From Silvibacterium acidisoli (GTDB lineage: Bacteria > Acidobacteriota > Terriglobia > Terriglobales > Acidobacteriaceae), in assembly GCA_022870745.1 (NCBI GenBank), contig CP085323.1:3162001-3226000 (forward strand): a stretch of DNA of 64,000 nucleotides. Direction: 5' to 3'. Both the position numbers and the translations under genes were made by a program. The notes under the pieces are model-generated. The model was not told the DNA's origin, ran no database searches, and saw nothing but the letters and a program-made list of their open reading frames with translations. Of this stretch, positions 1 through 8,643 are shown piece after piece (the stretch's first letter is position 1; each line of letters starts with the position of its first letter).

Positions 1-1270
1 CCTTGGTAACGAACCCGGTAAGGAAATCCTCGTACTCGCCGGTAGCCTTTCCGTCCTTCATGGGGAGGCGGATGACCTCGTATCCGCCACGATTGGCGCG
101 GTTCCAGGAGCCGTGTTCGGCCGCGAAGCCGTCGCCGTCGTAGTCGGAGGGGAACATGGATTTTGTCGTCGGGTAGAAGGTCAGCTCCAGCGAAGCCATG
201 TGAGGCTGCACCAGCACGTCGGGCGTGATGACCTTCGATTTCAGTTCAGGGTGCGCCCCCTGATGACGCGGATCCTGGGTGCCACCCATGTAGTACCACG
301 GCCAGCCGTAGAATCCGCCCTCCTGGATCGAGGTCACGTAGTCGGGGACAAGGTTATTGCCCAGGCCGTCACGCTCGTTGGTCGAGCACCACAGTTTCCC
401 GGTGATGGGATTGATGGCCTCACCCACGCAGTTGCGGATGCCGTAGGCATAAACCTTCTCGAATTTGCCTTCAGGCGTGTATTCGAGCACGTCCGCGCGG
501 TGGAATTCGCTCGGGTGGGTATCCGGATCGTCGACATTGGAGCCGCTGCCGACTGACACCAGCATCTGCTTGTTATCCGGCGAGAAGACCACGTCACGTG
601 TCCAGTGGCCGCCGCCGCGGAGTTGCGCATAGCCGGGAATGTCGGGAATCACGGTCGACGGAGCCGCCGATGCCTTCAGATCGCCGGACTTGTACGGAAA
701 ACGCATGATCGTCGTGGCGTTACCGACGTAAACCCACTGAGGGTTCGGACCCTTCGGGTAGAAGGCGATGCCGAAGGGATGGTCGAGGCCGGTCGCGAAT
801 GTGCTGATCTTCTCCGCTTTACCCTGGGCGTTGACTCCCCGAAGCACGAGGATGGAACCGGCCTGAGAATCCGCAATGAACAGGTCGCCGTTCGGTGCCG
901 TGCGGATGATACGAGGCATTACGAAGGTTCCGGTAACCGGGGCATGCGTTTGCTTGTTGTTTTCCGCCCGCTCCATCGGCGGCGCATCTCCGCCCGCATA
1001 CAGCTGCACCTTGAAGCCGGCCGGTGCAGTAGGCCACACGCCGTCTGGTCGCTTTACAACGTCCGGACCATTGTCGACGGATTCACTGGGGTTGGGGGCG
1101 GGAAGGTCGGCAACGGTAATCTTGCGGCGCACGCCTGGCTTCTGCTGGTCGTAGCCGGCGAAGGCCGCTTTGCCGGTAATGGTTTGCTGAGCGGGAGCGG
1201 CAATGGGCAGCGCGAGAGCAATCGTCAGTGCGGCGAGTTGTTCTTTCGTTGCGATAAATTTCAGCTTCAT
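1..1270 (-). CDS. PQQ-dependent sugar (sorbosone-type) dehydrogenase, 3' end cut by the window edge
   Basis: Reading the minus strand from the ATG at 1270 gives 423 open codons running off the left edge. The start has an AAGGAG ribosome site directly upstream and is followed by a signal peptide (MKLKFIATKEQ..., cleavage near PIAAPAQQ). The body matches the soluble glucose/sorbosone dehydrogenase beta-propeller family: a repeated propeller pattern, the segment SVGSGSNVDDPDTHP, YAYGIRNCVGEAINP, and near the edge DGDGFAAEHGSWNR. That family oxidises aldoses or sorbosone in the periplasm with pyrroloquinoline quinone as cofactor. The real substrate cannot be read from the sequence. It is divergent from the symporter at 1788, so the two may share the 517-bp control region. 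No C-terminal cytochrome domain is visible in the part present. Confidence 0.85.
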   Translation of the reverse strand, partial: MKLKFIATKEQLAALTIALALPIAAPAQQTITGKAAFAGYDQQKPGVRRKITVADLPAPNPSESVDNGPDVVKRPDGVWPTAPAGFKVQLYAGGDAPPMERAENNKQTHAPVTGTFVMPRIIRTAPNGDLFIADSQAGSILVLRGVNAQGKAEKISTFATGLDHPFGIAFYPKGPNPQWVYVGNATTIMRFPYKSGDLKASAAPSTVIPDIPGYAQLRGGGHWTRDVVFSPDNKQMLVSVGSGSNVDDPDTHPSEFHRADVLEYTPEGKFEKVYAYGIRNCVGEAINPITGKLWCSTNERDGLGNNLVPDYVTSIQEGGFYGWPWYYMGGTQDPRHQGAHPELKSKVITPDVLVQPHMASLELTFYPTTKSMFPSDYDGDGFAAEHGSWNRANRGGYEVIRLPMKDGKATGEYEDFLTGFVTK

Positions 1271-1441
1271 ATTTCTCCTTTCGGAACCTTCAGTCCGAAA
1301 TTTTCATCTTGCGTCTGGGCCGCTGACTTCTGTCAGATGCTCAGAAATCGCCATCGAGGACGGTGAGTCTCAAAAGACCAGCCGGCGTTGAGCAGCAGTT
1401 AGGCTATGTTCTGCCGATGCCCGAATCTTTGCGCATGAAAA

Positions 1442-1559
1442 GACCATTCAAATTGGTCAGAAGCTCGAAAGTGTTTTAAAGCAATATCCCAGGAGGATTT
1501 GGCCTCTCTGGTGGCGTAGCCATATTTCTGTTAAGGATCAGAAATCAAATGGTCTGACC
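1442..1559. promoter_or_regulatory. Divergent intergenic control region with two GGTC/GACC inverted repeats
   Basis: The 517 bp between the dehydrogenase start (1270) and the symporter start (1788) contain no convincing gene. Two inverted repeats stand out: GACCA-7 nt-TGGTC at 1442-1458 and GGTC-T-GACC at 1551-1559, the latter inside ATGGTCTGACCG. TGGT(N)ACCA-type cores are typical operators of FadR-subfamily GntR regulators, so control of one or both flanking genes by such a protein is plausible. No GntR gene is in the window. I see no further structure in the rest of this stretch. Confidence 0.4.
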
Positions 1560-1787
1560 GTTGTCTGGAAGTATATCGTCCACGCCAGAGATGGGCATCT
1601 CGCTGGCTGAGACGCCTATCTCCGGGGGACTGGAACGAACCCATTCACGATTGCAGCGACCTCCGTGTCTGTTGCAAATCTGTTACATTGGCGCAATGAT
1701 TCGGCGTTTTGCTGCTTTGCGGCCTGCCTGCTTCATCACCGTAACGATCGCCGGCATGCGGCGTACTACGCTTACGGGTAATGCTGG

Positions 1788-3308
1788 ATGGTGACAACGG
1801 CCTCCGTGACAGCCGCCAGGCTGAGCACGCCCGACCTCGTACTGGTTGCGGTTTACCTGGCAGCGATCACCCTTTTCGGCCTGCGCTTTCGCAAGCAGGA
1901 TCGCTCCCTGAAAAGCTATTTCCTCGCCGATCAGCGCATCCCCTGGTGGGCCATCGCGCTCTCGATCGTTGCAGCGGAGACCAGCACGCTCACGATCATC
2001 AGCGTCCCAGGGCTCGCCTACACCGGCGACTGGGGATTCCTGCAGATCGTTCTTGGCTACCTGGTGGGACGCGTCGTGGTCTGCCTGCTCTTCCTGCCCC
2101 GGTATTTTCGCGGAGAGCTGCTGACCGCCTACCAGGTGATCGGCGAGCGGTTCGGCGCGCGCCTGCACAAGGTCACGGCGTTTCTTTTCCTGTTCCTGCG
2201 TGCGGCGGCCGAGGGTGTCCGTGTGTTCGCGGTTTCGATCGTGGTAGGCATCGCCATCGGCACGCGAGATGTCGTTTCCATCGCTATCATCTGCGCGCTT
2301 ACGCTGATCTACACGCTTGAAGGCGGCATGGCAGCAGTGATCTGGACCGATGCCGTGCAGATGATTCTGTACGTCGTAGGAACGCTGGTTGGCGTGGCGG
2401 TGCTGGGCAAACTGGTGCCCGGTGGATGGGGACACATTCACACCGCTGCCGCGGCGGCGGGTAAGCTGACCATCTTCCACTTCGCGCTGAACCTTACTTC
2501 GACCTACACTTTCTGGGCTGGCCTGATCGGTGGCTGCTTTCTGACCATGGCCAGCCATGGCACCGATCAACTGATGGTGCAGCGGCTGCTGGCTGCGAAG
2601 AACCTGCGGCAGTCCCGCATTGCATTGCTCAGCAGCGGACTGGTGATACTGGTGCAGTTCGTCCTGTTTCTCGCTATTGGTACCGGACTTTATCTTTTCT
2701 ATTCCGGCGTTGCACACGGCAGCGCGCCTGCTTCGGCCGATCGCGTCTTTCCATCGTTCATCGTGCAACAGATGCCGCGCGGTGTTGCCGGGCTGATGGT
2801 TGCCGCGATTCTTGCCGCTGCCATGTCCAACCTGAGCGCGGCGGTCAATTCACTCAGCTCCAGCAGTATTGTCGACTTCTACCTGCAATGGAAGCCCGAT
2901 GCGGATGAAGCAAACCGCGCAAAGCTCTCGCGCATCATGACATTCTTCTGGGCGCTGGTACTCTTCGTGCTGGCGATGATGTCGCGTGGCGGCGGTCATG
3001 TTGTAGAGGTGGGGCTCTCCATCGCTTCGGTTGCGTATGGTGCGCTGCTCGGAGTCTTCCTGCTGGGAACGCTCAGCAGGAGCGCCACGCAGAACGGCGC
3101 GCTGGTAGGAATGATTGGCGGCTTTGCGGCCAACCTGCTGCTCTGGCAGCAGACCCATCCCATCGTGTTGTCGCTGGGTGCATGGCATCCAGTCGTGCCG
3201 AAGATCGCGTGGACCTGGTTTGTCCTGATTGGATCCCTGTTGACCTTTGTGCTGGGCTGGGCTGCGAGCAAGCTGTTACCTGACACCAAACATAGAATTA
3301 CTTCCTGA
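1788..3308 (+). CDS. Sodium:solute symporter (SSS family)
   Basis: The 506-residue protein has about 13 hydrophobic segments and the SSS-family layout. The N-terminal helix (DLVLVAVYLAAITLFG) is followed by the hallmark stretch SYFLADQRIPWWAIALSIVAAE with an STL core helix, and later by the conserved SAAVNSLSSSSIVDFY helix. The family couples Na+ entry to uptake of sugars, sialic acid, myo-inositol or similar solutes across the inner membrane. The gene for the exported AmiE/NamZ fusion starts 5 bp after its stop, so the pair is almost certainly co-transcribed. From this I infer that the cargo is a sugar released from peptidoglycan such as MurNAc, although glucose-type sugars are not excluded. 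ATG at 1788 is chosen because it gives a standard SSS N-terminus. Confidence 0.85.
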   Translation: MVTTASVTAARLSTPDLVLVAVYLAAITLFGLRFRKQDRSLKSYFLADQRIPWWAIALSIVAAETSTLTIISVPGLAYTGDWGFLQIVLGYLVGRVVVCLLFLPRYFRGELLTAYQVIGERFGARLHKVTAFLFLFLRAAAEGVRVFAVSIVVGIAIGTRDVVSIAIICALTLIYTLEGGMAAVIWTDAVQMILYVVGTLVGVAVLGKLVPGGWGHIHTAAAAAGKLTIFHFALNLTSTYTFWAGLIGGCFLTMASHGTDQLMVQRLLAAKNLRQSRIALLSSGLVILVQFVLFLAIGTGLYLFYSGVAHGSAPASADRVFPSFIVQQMPRGVAGLMVAAILAAAMSNLSAAVNSLSSSSIVDFYLQWKPDADEANRAKLSRIMTFFWALVLFVLAMMSRGGGHVVEVGLSIASVAYGALLGVFLLGTLSRSATQNGALVGMIGGFAANLLLWQQTHPIVLSLGAWHPVVPKIAWTWFVLIGSLLTFVLGWAASKLLPDTKHRITS

Positions 3309-3313
3309 CGCTT

Positions 3314-5716
3314 ATGGCATTTCGCAACTATCTCTCGGTCAGCCTCTTCTCACTTTGCGCATTCGTGCCTTCCGCTCTCTTGCATGCGCAGTCGCAGCCA
3401 GATTTCCATTCCATCGATACCATCGTGCAGCAGGGAATCGAGGAGAAAAAGTTTCCCGGAGCGGTCGTCATCGTCGGTCATGGCGGTCAGATCGTCTTCC
3501 ATCGCGCCTACGGATACAAGTCGCACTCGCCTGACGAGCCTATGAGCGAGAACACCGTCTTCGACGTAGCCTCGCTTACCAAGGTGCTGGCGACTGCTCC
3601 TTCGGTCATGCAGCTTTATCAGCAGGGAGCATTCCTGCTGAACGATCCTGTGTCGAAGTATCTTCCGGACTTTGCCGTGAACGGAAAACAGGACATCACC
3701 ATCCGCCAGTTGCTGACGCATTATTCCGGACTGCCTCCGGACGTTGCGTTGGATGATGTCTGGGAGGGTAAGCAGGAGGGCCTTCGCCGTGCGTTTACCT
3801 CGGTTCCGGTAACGGCTGCGGGCGTGCAGTTCCGCTATAGCGATATCAACTTCATCACGCTCGGAGCGCTGGTGGAGAAACTCTCAGGCATGACGCTCGA
3901 CGAGTACTTCGCGAAGAATGTCGCTCAGCCGCTGGGCCTCACCAGTTCGCGCTTTCTGCCGCCTTCCTCATGGCGCCAGCGGATTGCGCCGACACAGTAT
4001 GACCATGGAGTGATGTTGCGCGGAGTTGTGCATGACCCAACTTCGCGGCGCATGGGTGGCGTTGCCGGACACGCGGGCCTCTTCAGCACGGCAGGCGACG
4101 TCGCAATCTATGCGCAGAACCTGCTCGATTGCCTGGCAGGCAGGCCAAACCAGTTTCCCCTGCGAAGATTGACGCTAGAGAAGATGACCATCCCCGAGCA
4201 GCCTGCCAACGCGGTTGCCATGCGCGGGCTGGGCTGGGATATCGACACGCCATTCTCGTCGAACCGCGGCGAGCTGTTTCCGGTGGGATCGTTTGGACAC
4301 ACCGGCTTTACCGGCACGTCCGTTTGGATCGACCCATCGAGCGACACCTACGTGGTGATGATGACGAACGCCGTCTATCCGAACGGGCCGTCGGGCATCA
4401 CTCCGATACGCGCAGCGGTCGCCACGGTGGCAGCGCAGGCGCTCGGCATTGCAGATGATCACGGTGCTCTTGGCGCAAAGCTGACCGGCTACAACGAATC
4501 GCTTGCAGGCATGCGTCATCGGCCCGACCGCAATGGTGCTGTCCTCACAGGCATAGATGTCCTCGAAGCAGATCACTTCTCGCAGCTTGCTGCCATGGCC
4601 GTGAAGCATGGCGGGCACCTGCGCATTGGCCTGCTTACCAATCAGAGTGGCCTCGATGCAAACGGCAAGCGCACCATCGATATTCTGCAGAAAGACGCAA
4701 AGGCAGCCGTGCCGGGATTGGAGCTCAAGACGCTTTTCTCGCCGGAGCACGGTATCAGCGGCACAGAGGACAAAGAAGGAATCAACAACACGGTCGATTC
4801 GGCGAGCGGTATTCCCGTGATCAGCCTCTACGGAAAGACAAAAGAAGAGCGTCGTCCATCGCAGCAGGCATTACGGCAGCTGGATGCTGTACTGATTGAT
4901 ATCCAGGACGCAGGCGTCCGCTTCTATACCTACGACACGGTTGTACGTTACTTTCTCGAAGCCGCGGGACAGAGCGGCACGGAGATCGTGGTCCTCGACC
5001 GTCCTAACCCGATCGGAGGGTCGTTCGTGCAGGGACCGTTATCCGATGTCGGCAAAGAAAGCTACGTAAACTTTGCCCCCGTGCCATCGCGACACGGCAT
5101 GACGATCGGCGAACTCGCGCGATTCATGAACGGCGAGTATCAACTACATGCGCCTCTCAACGTGATTGCGATGCAGGGGTGGCAGCGCGGCGACTGGTTC
5201 GATGCAACCGGGCTTGCGTGGGTCAATCCTTCTCCGAATCTGCGCAGCCTGCAGGCTGAGATTCTGTATCCGGGCACGGGATTGATCGAGACGTCGAACA
5301 TCTCGGTCGGACGCGGCACCGATACGCCGTTTGAATTCGTAGGCGCTCCCTGGATCGACGCCCGCGCACTGGCATATGCGCTGAATGCACGATTCCTGCC
5401 CGGCATTCGTTTTGTGCCGGTAAGTTTCACCCCTCAATCGCCCTATCCTTATGCGAACCAGCTTTGCCACGGAGTGAACCTGGTGGTCACGGATCGTAAT
5501 GTGCTCGATGCGCCGGAACTGGGCCTTGAGATTGCCTGGCAGCTTCACAAGCTCTATCCGAACGATTACCACCTCGACAAGATAGACACGCTGCTTGCCA
5601 ATCAGAGCGTGCTGCACGATCTCGAGGAAGGACGCGATCCGCAGCGCACCGATGAAGACTGGCAGCCATCGCTCCAGGAGTTCCTCACGAAGCGCAAGCC
5701 GTATCTCCTCTACTGA
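3314..5716 (+). CDS. Exported fusion: AmiE-like serine hydrolase + NamZ-like (DUF1343) exo-beta-N-acetylmuramidase
   Basis: This 800-residue protein begins with a signal peptide (MAFRNYLSVSLFSLCAF..., cleavage near LLHAQS). Residues ~30-390 are a class-C beta-lactamase-type serine hydrolase with Ser87-Leu-Thr-Lys90, Tyr175-Ser-Asp and His329-Thr-Gly as the three active-site elements. Residues ~410-800 are a DUF1343 domain with the conserved SPEHG motif (Glu478), the family now called GH171/NamZ. In Bacillus subtilis the separate proteins AmiE (YbbE, an N-acetylmuramyl-L-alanine amidase) and NamZ (YbbC, exo-muramidase) act in sequence with NagZ on peptidoglycan fragments. Here the amidase-like and glycosidase-like parts are one exported polypeptide behind a symporter gene. 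The domain calls are firm; the reaction order and MurNAc release are inferred from the family. Confidence 0.87.
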   Translation: MAFRNYLSVSLFSLCAFVPSALLHAQSQPDFHSIDTIVQQGIEEKKFPGAVVIVGHGGQIVFHRAYGYKSHSPDEPMSENTVFDVASLTKVLATAPSVMQLYQQGAFLLNDPVSKYLPDFAVNGKQDITIRQLLTHYSGLPPDVALDDVWEGKQEGLRRAFTSVPVTAAGVQFRYSDINFITLGALVEKLSGMTLDEYFAKNVAQPLGLTSSRFLPPSSWRQRIAPTQYDHGVMLRGVVHDPTSRRMGGVAGHAGLFSTAGDVAIYAQNLLDCLAGRPNQFPLRRLTLEKMTIPEQPANAVAMRGLGWDIDTPFSSNRGELFPVGSFGHTGFTGTSVWIDPSSDTYVVMMTNAVYPNGPSGITPIRAAVATVAAQALGIADDHGALGAKLTGYNESLAGMRHRPDRNGAVLTGIDVLEADHFSQLAAMAVKHGGHLRIGLLTNQSGLDANGKRTIDILQKDAKAAVPGLELKTLFSPEHGISGTEDKEGINNTVDSASGIPVISLYGKTKEERRPSQQALRQLDAVLIDIQDAGVRFYTYDTVVRYFLEAAGQSGTEIVVLDRPNPIGGSFVQGPLSDVGKESYVNFAPVPSRHGMTIGELARFMNGEYQLHAPLNVIAMQGWQRGDWFDATGLAWVNPSPNLRSLQAEILYPGTGLIETSNISVGRGTDTPFEFVGAPWIDARALAYALNARFLPGIRFVPVSFTPQSPYPYANQLCHGVNLVVTDRNVLDAPELGLEIAWQLHKLYPNDYHLDKIDTLLANQSVLHDLEEGRDPQRTDEDWQPSLQEFLTKRKPYLLY

Positions 5717-5755
5717 AAAGCAGCGCTTAAAATAAGGACAGGAGATTGCGTAGAG

Positions 5756-6706
5756 ATGGAACAGAAGCCCTGCTGTGCGCCGAAGATGATTCACCTTGAG
5801 CCTGCGCCCAGTGCCCAGCATGTGACGGCGGAGCGTGAAAGCTTCGAGGGGATGGTCCGTCTCGAAGGTGGTACTTTTCTGATGGGCACGGACTACGAAC
5901 GAGGCTTTCCTGCAGATGGGGAAGGTCCGGTGCGGCCTGTTACTCTTTCGCCTTTCTGGATTGACGAAGCTCCCGTCACCAATGCGCAGTTTGCCGAGTT
6001 TGTATCCGCAACAAAATATGTAACAGAAGCTGAACACTTTGGCTGGTCGTTTGTTTTCTGGGCTGACATTCCCGAAGAAAAGTTCGAAGAACTTGTGAGT
6101 GACAATGTCCAGAGTGCGCCGTGGTGGTGCAAGGTCGACGGCGCGAAGTGGAACGCTCCGCAGGGGCCGGGATCGAATATCGAATCGATCGCAGATCACC
6201 CCGTGGTGCACGTCTCGTGGAACGATGCAGCCGCATTCGCGAAGTGGAGCGGAAAGCAGCTGCCGACCGAAGCCGAGTGGGAGTTCGCCGCCCGCGGTGG
6301 CCTGGTCCAAAAGCTGTATTGCTGGGGCGACGAATTGACGCCCGAAGGAAAACACCAATGCAATATCTGGCAGGGAACCTTCCCCGGCAAAAACACCTGT
6401 GAGGACGGCTACGCTAACACCTCTCCCGTTCGCGCATTTCCCGCAAATGGCTATGGGCTGTATTCGATGGCCGGAAACGTGTGGGAGTGGATGGCCGACT
6501 GGTTTATCAGCAGCCACTCCGCAGCCGAATCGACTGACCCCGTTGGGCCGCCGTCAGGCGGCACCAAGGTGATGAAGGGCGGCTCCTACCTGTGCCACGC
6601 GTCGTATTGCAATCGCTACCGGGTTGCTGCGCGCACGCAGAACTCTCCCGACTCCTCTACTTCGAATATGGGGTTCCGCTGCGTGCGCCGCGAGCTTACG
6701 AAGTAA
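5756..6706 (+). CDS. Formylglycine-generating enzyme (SUMF1/FGE family), both catalytic cysteines present
   Basis: The 316-residue protein has the FGE-sulfatase fold signatures: GGTFLMGTD near residue 40, HPVVHVSWNDA, LPTEAEWEFAARGG, and NVWEWMADW. The C-terminal segment KGGSYLCHASYCNRYR carries Cys280 and Cys285, matching the copper-binding, catalytic cysteine pair of true FGEs. Many SUMF1 relatives lack this pair, so this copy probably oxidises the CxPxR cysteine of type-I sulfatases to formylglycine. No sulfatase gene is in the window, so its targets lie elsewhere. No signal peptide is visible, which fits cytoplasmic action. Its stop codon overlaps the end of convergent nagB by 11 bp. An AGGAG site lies about 11 nt before the ATG. 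A cysteine pair near the N-terminus (residues 5-6) is unexplained. Confidence 0.9.
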   Translation: MEQKPCCAPKMIHLEPAPSAQHVTAERESFEGMVRLEGGTFLMGTDYERGFPADGEGPVRPVTLSPFWIDEAPVTNAQFAEFVSATKYVTEAEHFGWSFVFWADIPEEKFEELVSDNVQSAPWWCKVDGAKWNAPQGPGSNIESIADHPVVHVSWNDAAAFAKWSGKQLPTEAEWEFAARGGLVQKLYCWGDELTPEGKHQCNIWQGTFPGKNTCEDGYANTSPVRAFPANGYGLYSMAGNVWEWMADWFISSHSAAESTDPVGPPSGGTKVMKGGSYLCHASYCNRYRVAARTQNSPDSSTSNMGFRCVRRELTK

Positions 6707-7493
6707 AGTTCAGGTCAGAGAGTTCTGCTGCGGAGTCGTTGTCGAGATAGAGCGTCGCATTCGGATGCGTGCGCAGAATCGTCGCCGGGCATTGCGTCGT
6801 GATCGGTCCCGTCAAAGTGTGGCGCACGATCGCAGCTTTGCGCGGGCCTGGTACGGAAACGATAAGCCGCGGAACGCGAATCAGAGCGGGGATAGTGATG
6901 GTGATGGCTTCGGATGGCACATCACTGATTGACGCGAACCAGCCCTCTGCCGCCTGCTGCTCTTTGCAGGCATCATCGAGGGGAACTACTTTTACATCTT
7001 CCGGGTCAGAAAAATCCGCCACGCCCGGATCGTTGAAGGCAAGATGTCCGTTTTCGCCGATGCCCATCAGGCACAGTTGTGGCGACGCCGCTTTCAATTC
7101 CGCAGCAAACTCGGCGCAGAAGGCTGCCGGATCGGCTGCGTTACCGTCCACTTCGTCAAATCGTCCGATGGGAACTTTCTGCGTCAGGTTCTCGCGCAGA
7201 TACTTGCGGAAAGAGGCAGGATGCGTCACCGGAAGGCCGATGTACTCATCCATGTGAAAGCCATGCACGTTCTTCCACGGCAGGTCGCTCATGCCGGTCA
7301 GAGCATCGAGAGTGCGAAGCTGCGATGCGCCGGTCGCGAAGATCACGCTGATTGTGTGCTCACGCTGCGCAATCGCAAGCAGGGCCTCGCGTGCTGCGCG
7401 GGCAGCCGCTTTCCCTAGCGATTCAGCATCAGGGTAGATTTCGACGCGAAGGTCTTCAACTTTGAAGGATTGCGTGGGGTTCTCGGCGGACAT
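6696..7493 (-). CDS. nagB: Glucosamine-6-phosphate deaminase
   Basis: At 265 residues it is the usual NagB length. It carries the family motifs in order: phosphate-loop FATGASQ, GFHMDEYIG with the catalytic aspartate, GIGENGHLAFNDP, and the C-terminal SVPGPRKAAIVRHTL segment. It converts glucosamine-6-phosphate into fructose-6-phosphate plus ammonia in the cytoplasm, the last step of amino-sugar catabolism. A GAGG ribosome site precedes the ATG. It is convergent with the FGE gene. The nearby muramidase fusion, NagX-like protein and GH20 hexosaminidase fit a role in using GlcNAc/MurNAc carbon. I see no nagA in the window. Confidence 0.93.
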   Translation of the reverse strand: MSAENPTQSFKVEDLRVEIYPDAESLGKAAARAAREALLAIAQREHTISVIFATGASQLRTLDALTGMSDLPWKNVHGFHMDEYIGLPVTHPASFRKYLRENLTQKVPIGRFDEVDGNAADPAAFCAEFAAELKAASPQLCLMGIGENGHLAFNDPGVADFSDPEDVKVVPLDDACKEQQAAEGWFASISDVPSEAITITIPALIRVPRLIVSVPGPRKAAIVRHTLTGPITTQCPATILRTHPNATLYLDNDSAAELSDLNFTS

Positions 7494-7555
7494 AGTTCGA
7501 GCCTCGCACGAAGAGCGGCGATTCGCAACCGCTCTTCATGCCTTGAAGCGCCCTG

Positions 7556-8482
7556 TCAGGCCTTCAGCAGGGGAAGAATGACTGAGTCGATGGACGCATC
7601 CGTGATGCTATCTAGCTTCACGTTGCGGAAGAGGCTCCAGTCCTCGATAAGTTCCACGGTCTGGCCGGGCTGAACATTGCTGAGCGGCCCGAGTGTCTCG
7701 AGTTCCAGGAACAGGTTGTTGGTGAAGGTCTCGAAGGAGCATCCAAAGTCTGGATAGGTCTTGCTGGCGTCGGCAGTGGTTTGCTTCAGGAACAGTTCTC
7801 CATTCAGCAGGTACGCGCCCCAGGTCTTCTCGTTGAAGTGCCCGATCTTCTGCGCTTCGGCGTTGTTCGGATCCTGCTGTAGCGCGAGGTATTTACGCGT
7901 GAGCGTCCAGCGCTTGTCGGAGAAGTCGGTGTAAGCCCACATCACCAGCGGGTTGCTCGCTTCCAGGTTCTCAGGATGGTGACCGCGTGGAGGAAAGCCG
8001 GTAAGAGCGAGTCCGCCGGGAGCCATCATCGTCAGCGCCCAAGGCGCGAATTGCAGCGCAAAGAGCGACTTGTTGGTGATGCGATGTGCCACGGCAACCT
8101 TACTGCCGGTGGGTCCAAAGCTGATCTCCATTTCCTTTTGCAGGCCGGTTGAGGGCTCGACCGGAGCGCGGGCAATCAGGCCTTTCGGCGTGACGGTGAT
8201 CTCTACGGGAACATTGTCTGGCGCGTAGGTGGCCACTTCGTCTTCCGGAGCCTTCCAGACGCGGTTGCCGCCGCGAATCTGGAACTCTGTTTCACCGCTC
8301 TTGCCTAGCTGCTCCTCAAACTCCTTGAGCAGGTTCTGTCCGCCGGCAAAGCCGAAGCGCATGATGCGCGGGCCCACATCGCCGGTGATGACGAGTTCGA
8401 CTTCTCCGTTGGTGACGCGATAGCAGTTTTGCCATCCCTTGTACTCCGTCTTCTCGACCTTGATTCCTGCCTGCAGGCTCAT
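7556..8482 (-). CDS. DUF4380-type protein of unknown function (aldose-epimerase-like beta-sandwich)
   Basis: I chose the ATG at 8482 (MSLQAGIKVEKTEYKGW), giving 308 residues; an upstream TTG at 8530 would add 16 residues. The sequence resembles DUF4380/aldose-1-epimerase-like proteins: ELVITGDVGPRIMRFGF near the N-terminus, a GGNRVWKAPED segment, and a C-terminal VELIEDWSLF strand. Members are found beside carbohydrate genes, but no reaction is established that I can name. There is no signal peptide. It lies between a secreted alpha-glucosidase and nagB on the same strand, with 161-bp and 62-bp gaps, so it may be read with them or from its own promoter. A sugar-binding or epimerase role is only inferred. 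Confidence 0.65.
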   Translation of the reverse strand: MSLQAGIKVEKTEYKGWQNCYRVTNGEVELVITGDVGPRIMRFGFAGGQNLLKEFEEQLGKSGETEFQIRGGNRVWKAPEDEVATYAPDNVPVEITVTPKGLIARAPVEPSTGLQKEMEISFGPTGSKVAVAHRITNKSLFALQFAPWALTMMAPGGLALTGFPPRGHHPENLEASNPLVMWAYTDFSDKRWTLTRKYLALQQDPNNAEAQKIGHFNEKTWGAYLLNGELFLKQTTADASKTYPDFGCSFETFTNNLFLELETLGPLSNVQPGQTVELIEDWSLFRNVKLDSITDASIDSVILPLLKA

Positions 8483-8643
8483 TTCGACAAATCCAATCCG
8501 TGAGGGGTAATTTTCGCAGCGTTCCGTCAATCGCCGTAATCATACGAGAGATCTGGCGGCAAACTGCTCGACACTACCATGCATCGTCCTGGCACTCGAT
8601 GTCCACCTGACCAAGGGTGGATCGCAGTTCTTTGTTGTTGCAA

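Noticed and set aside
1683-2768. 361-residue open frame on the minus strand
   Set aside because: It is antisense to the symporter and its translation is unusually polar with no domain pattern.
5144-6517. 457-residue open frame on the minus strand
   Set aside because: It is antisense to the end of the muramidase fusion and the FGE gene, both of which have full family signatures.
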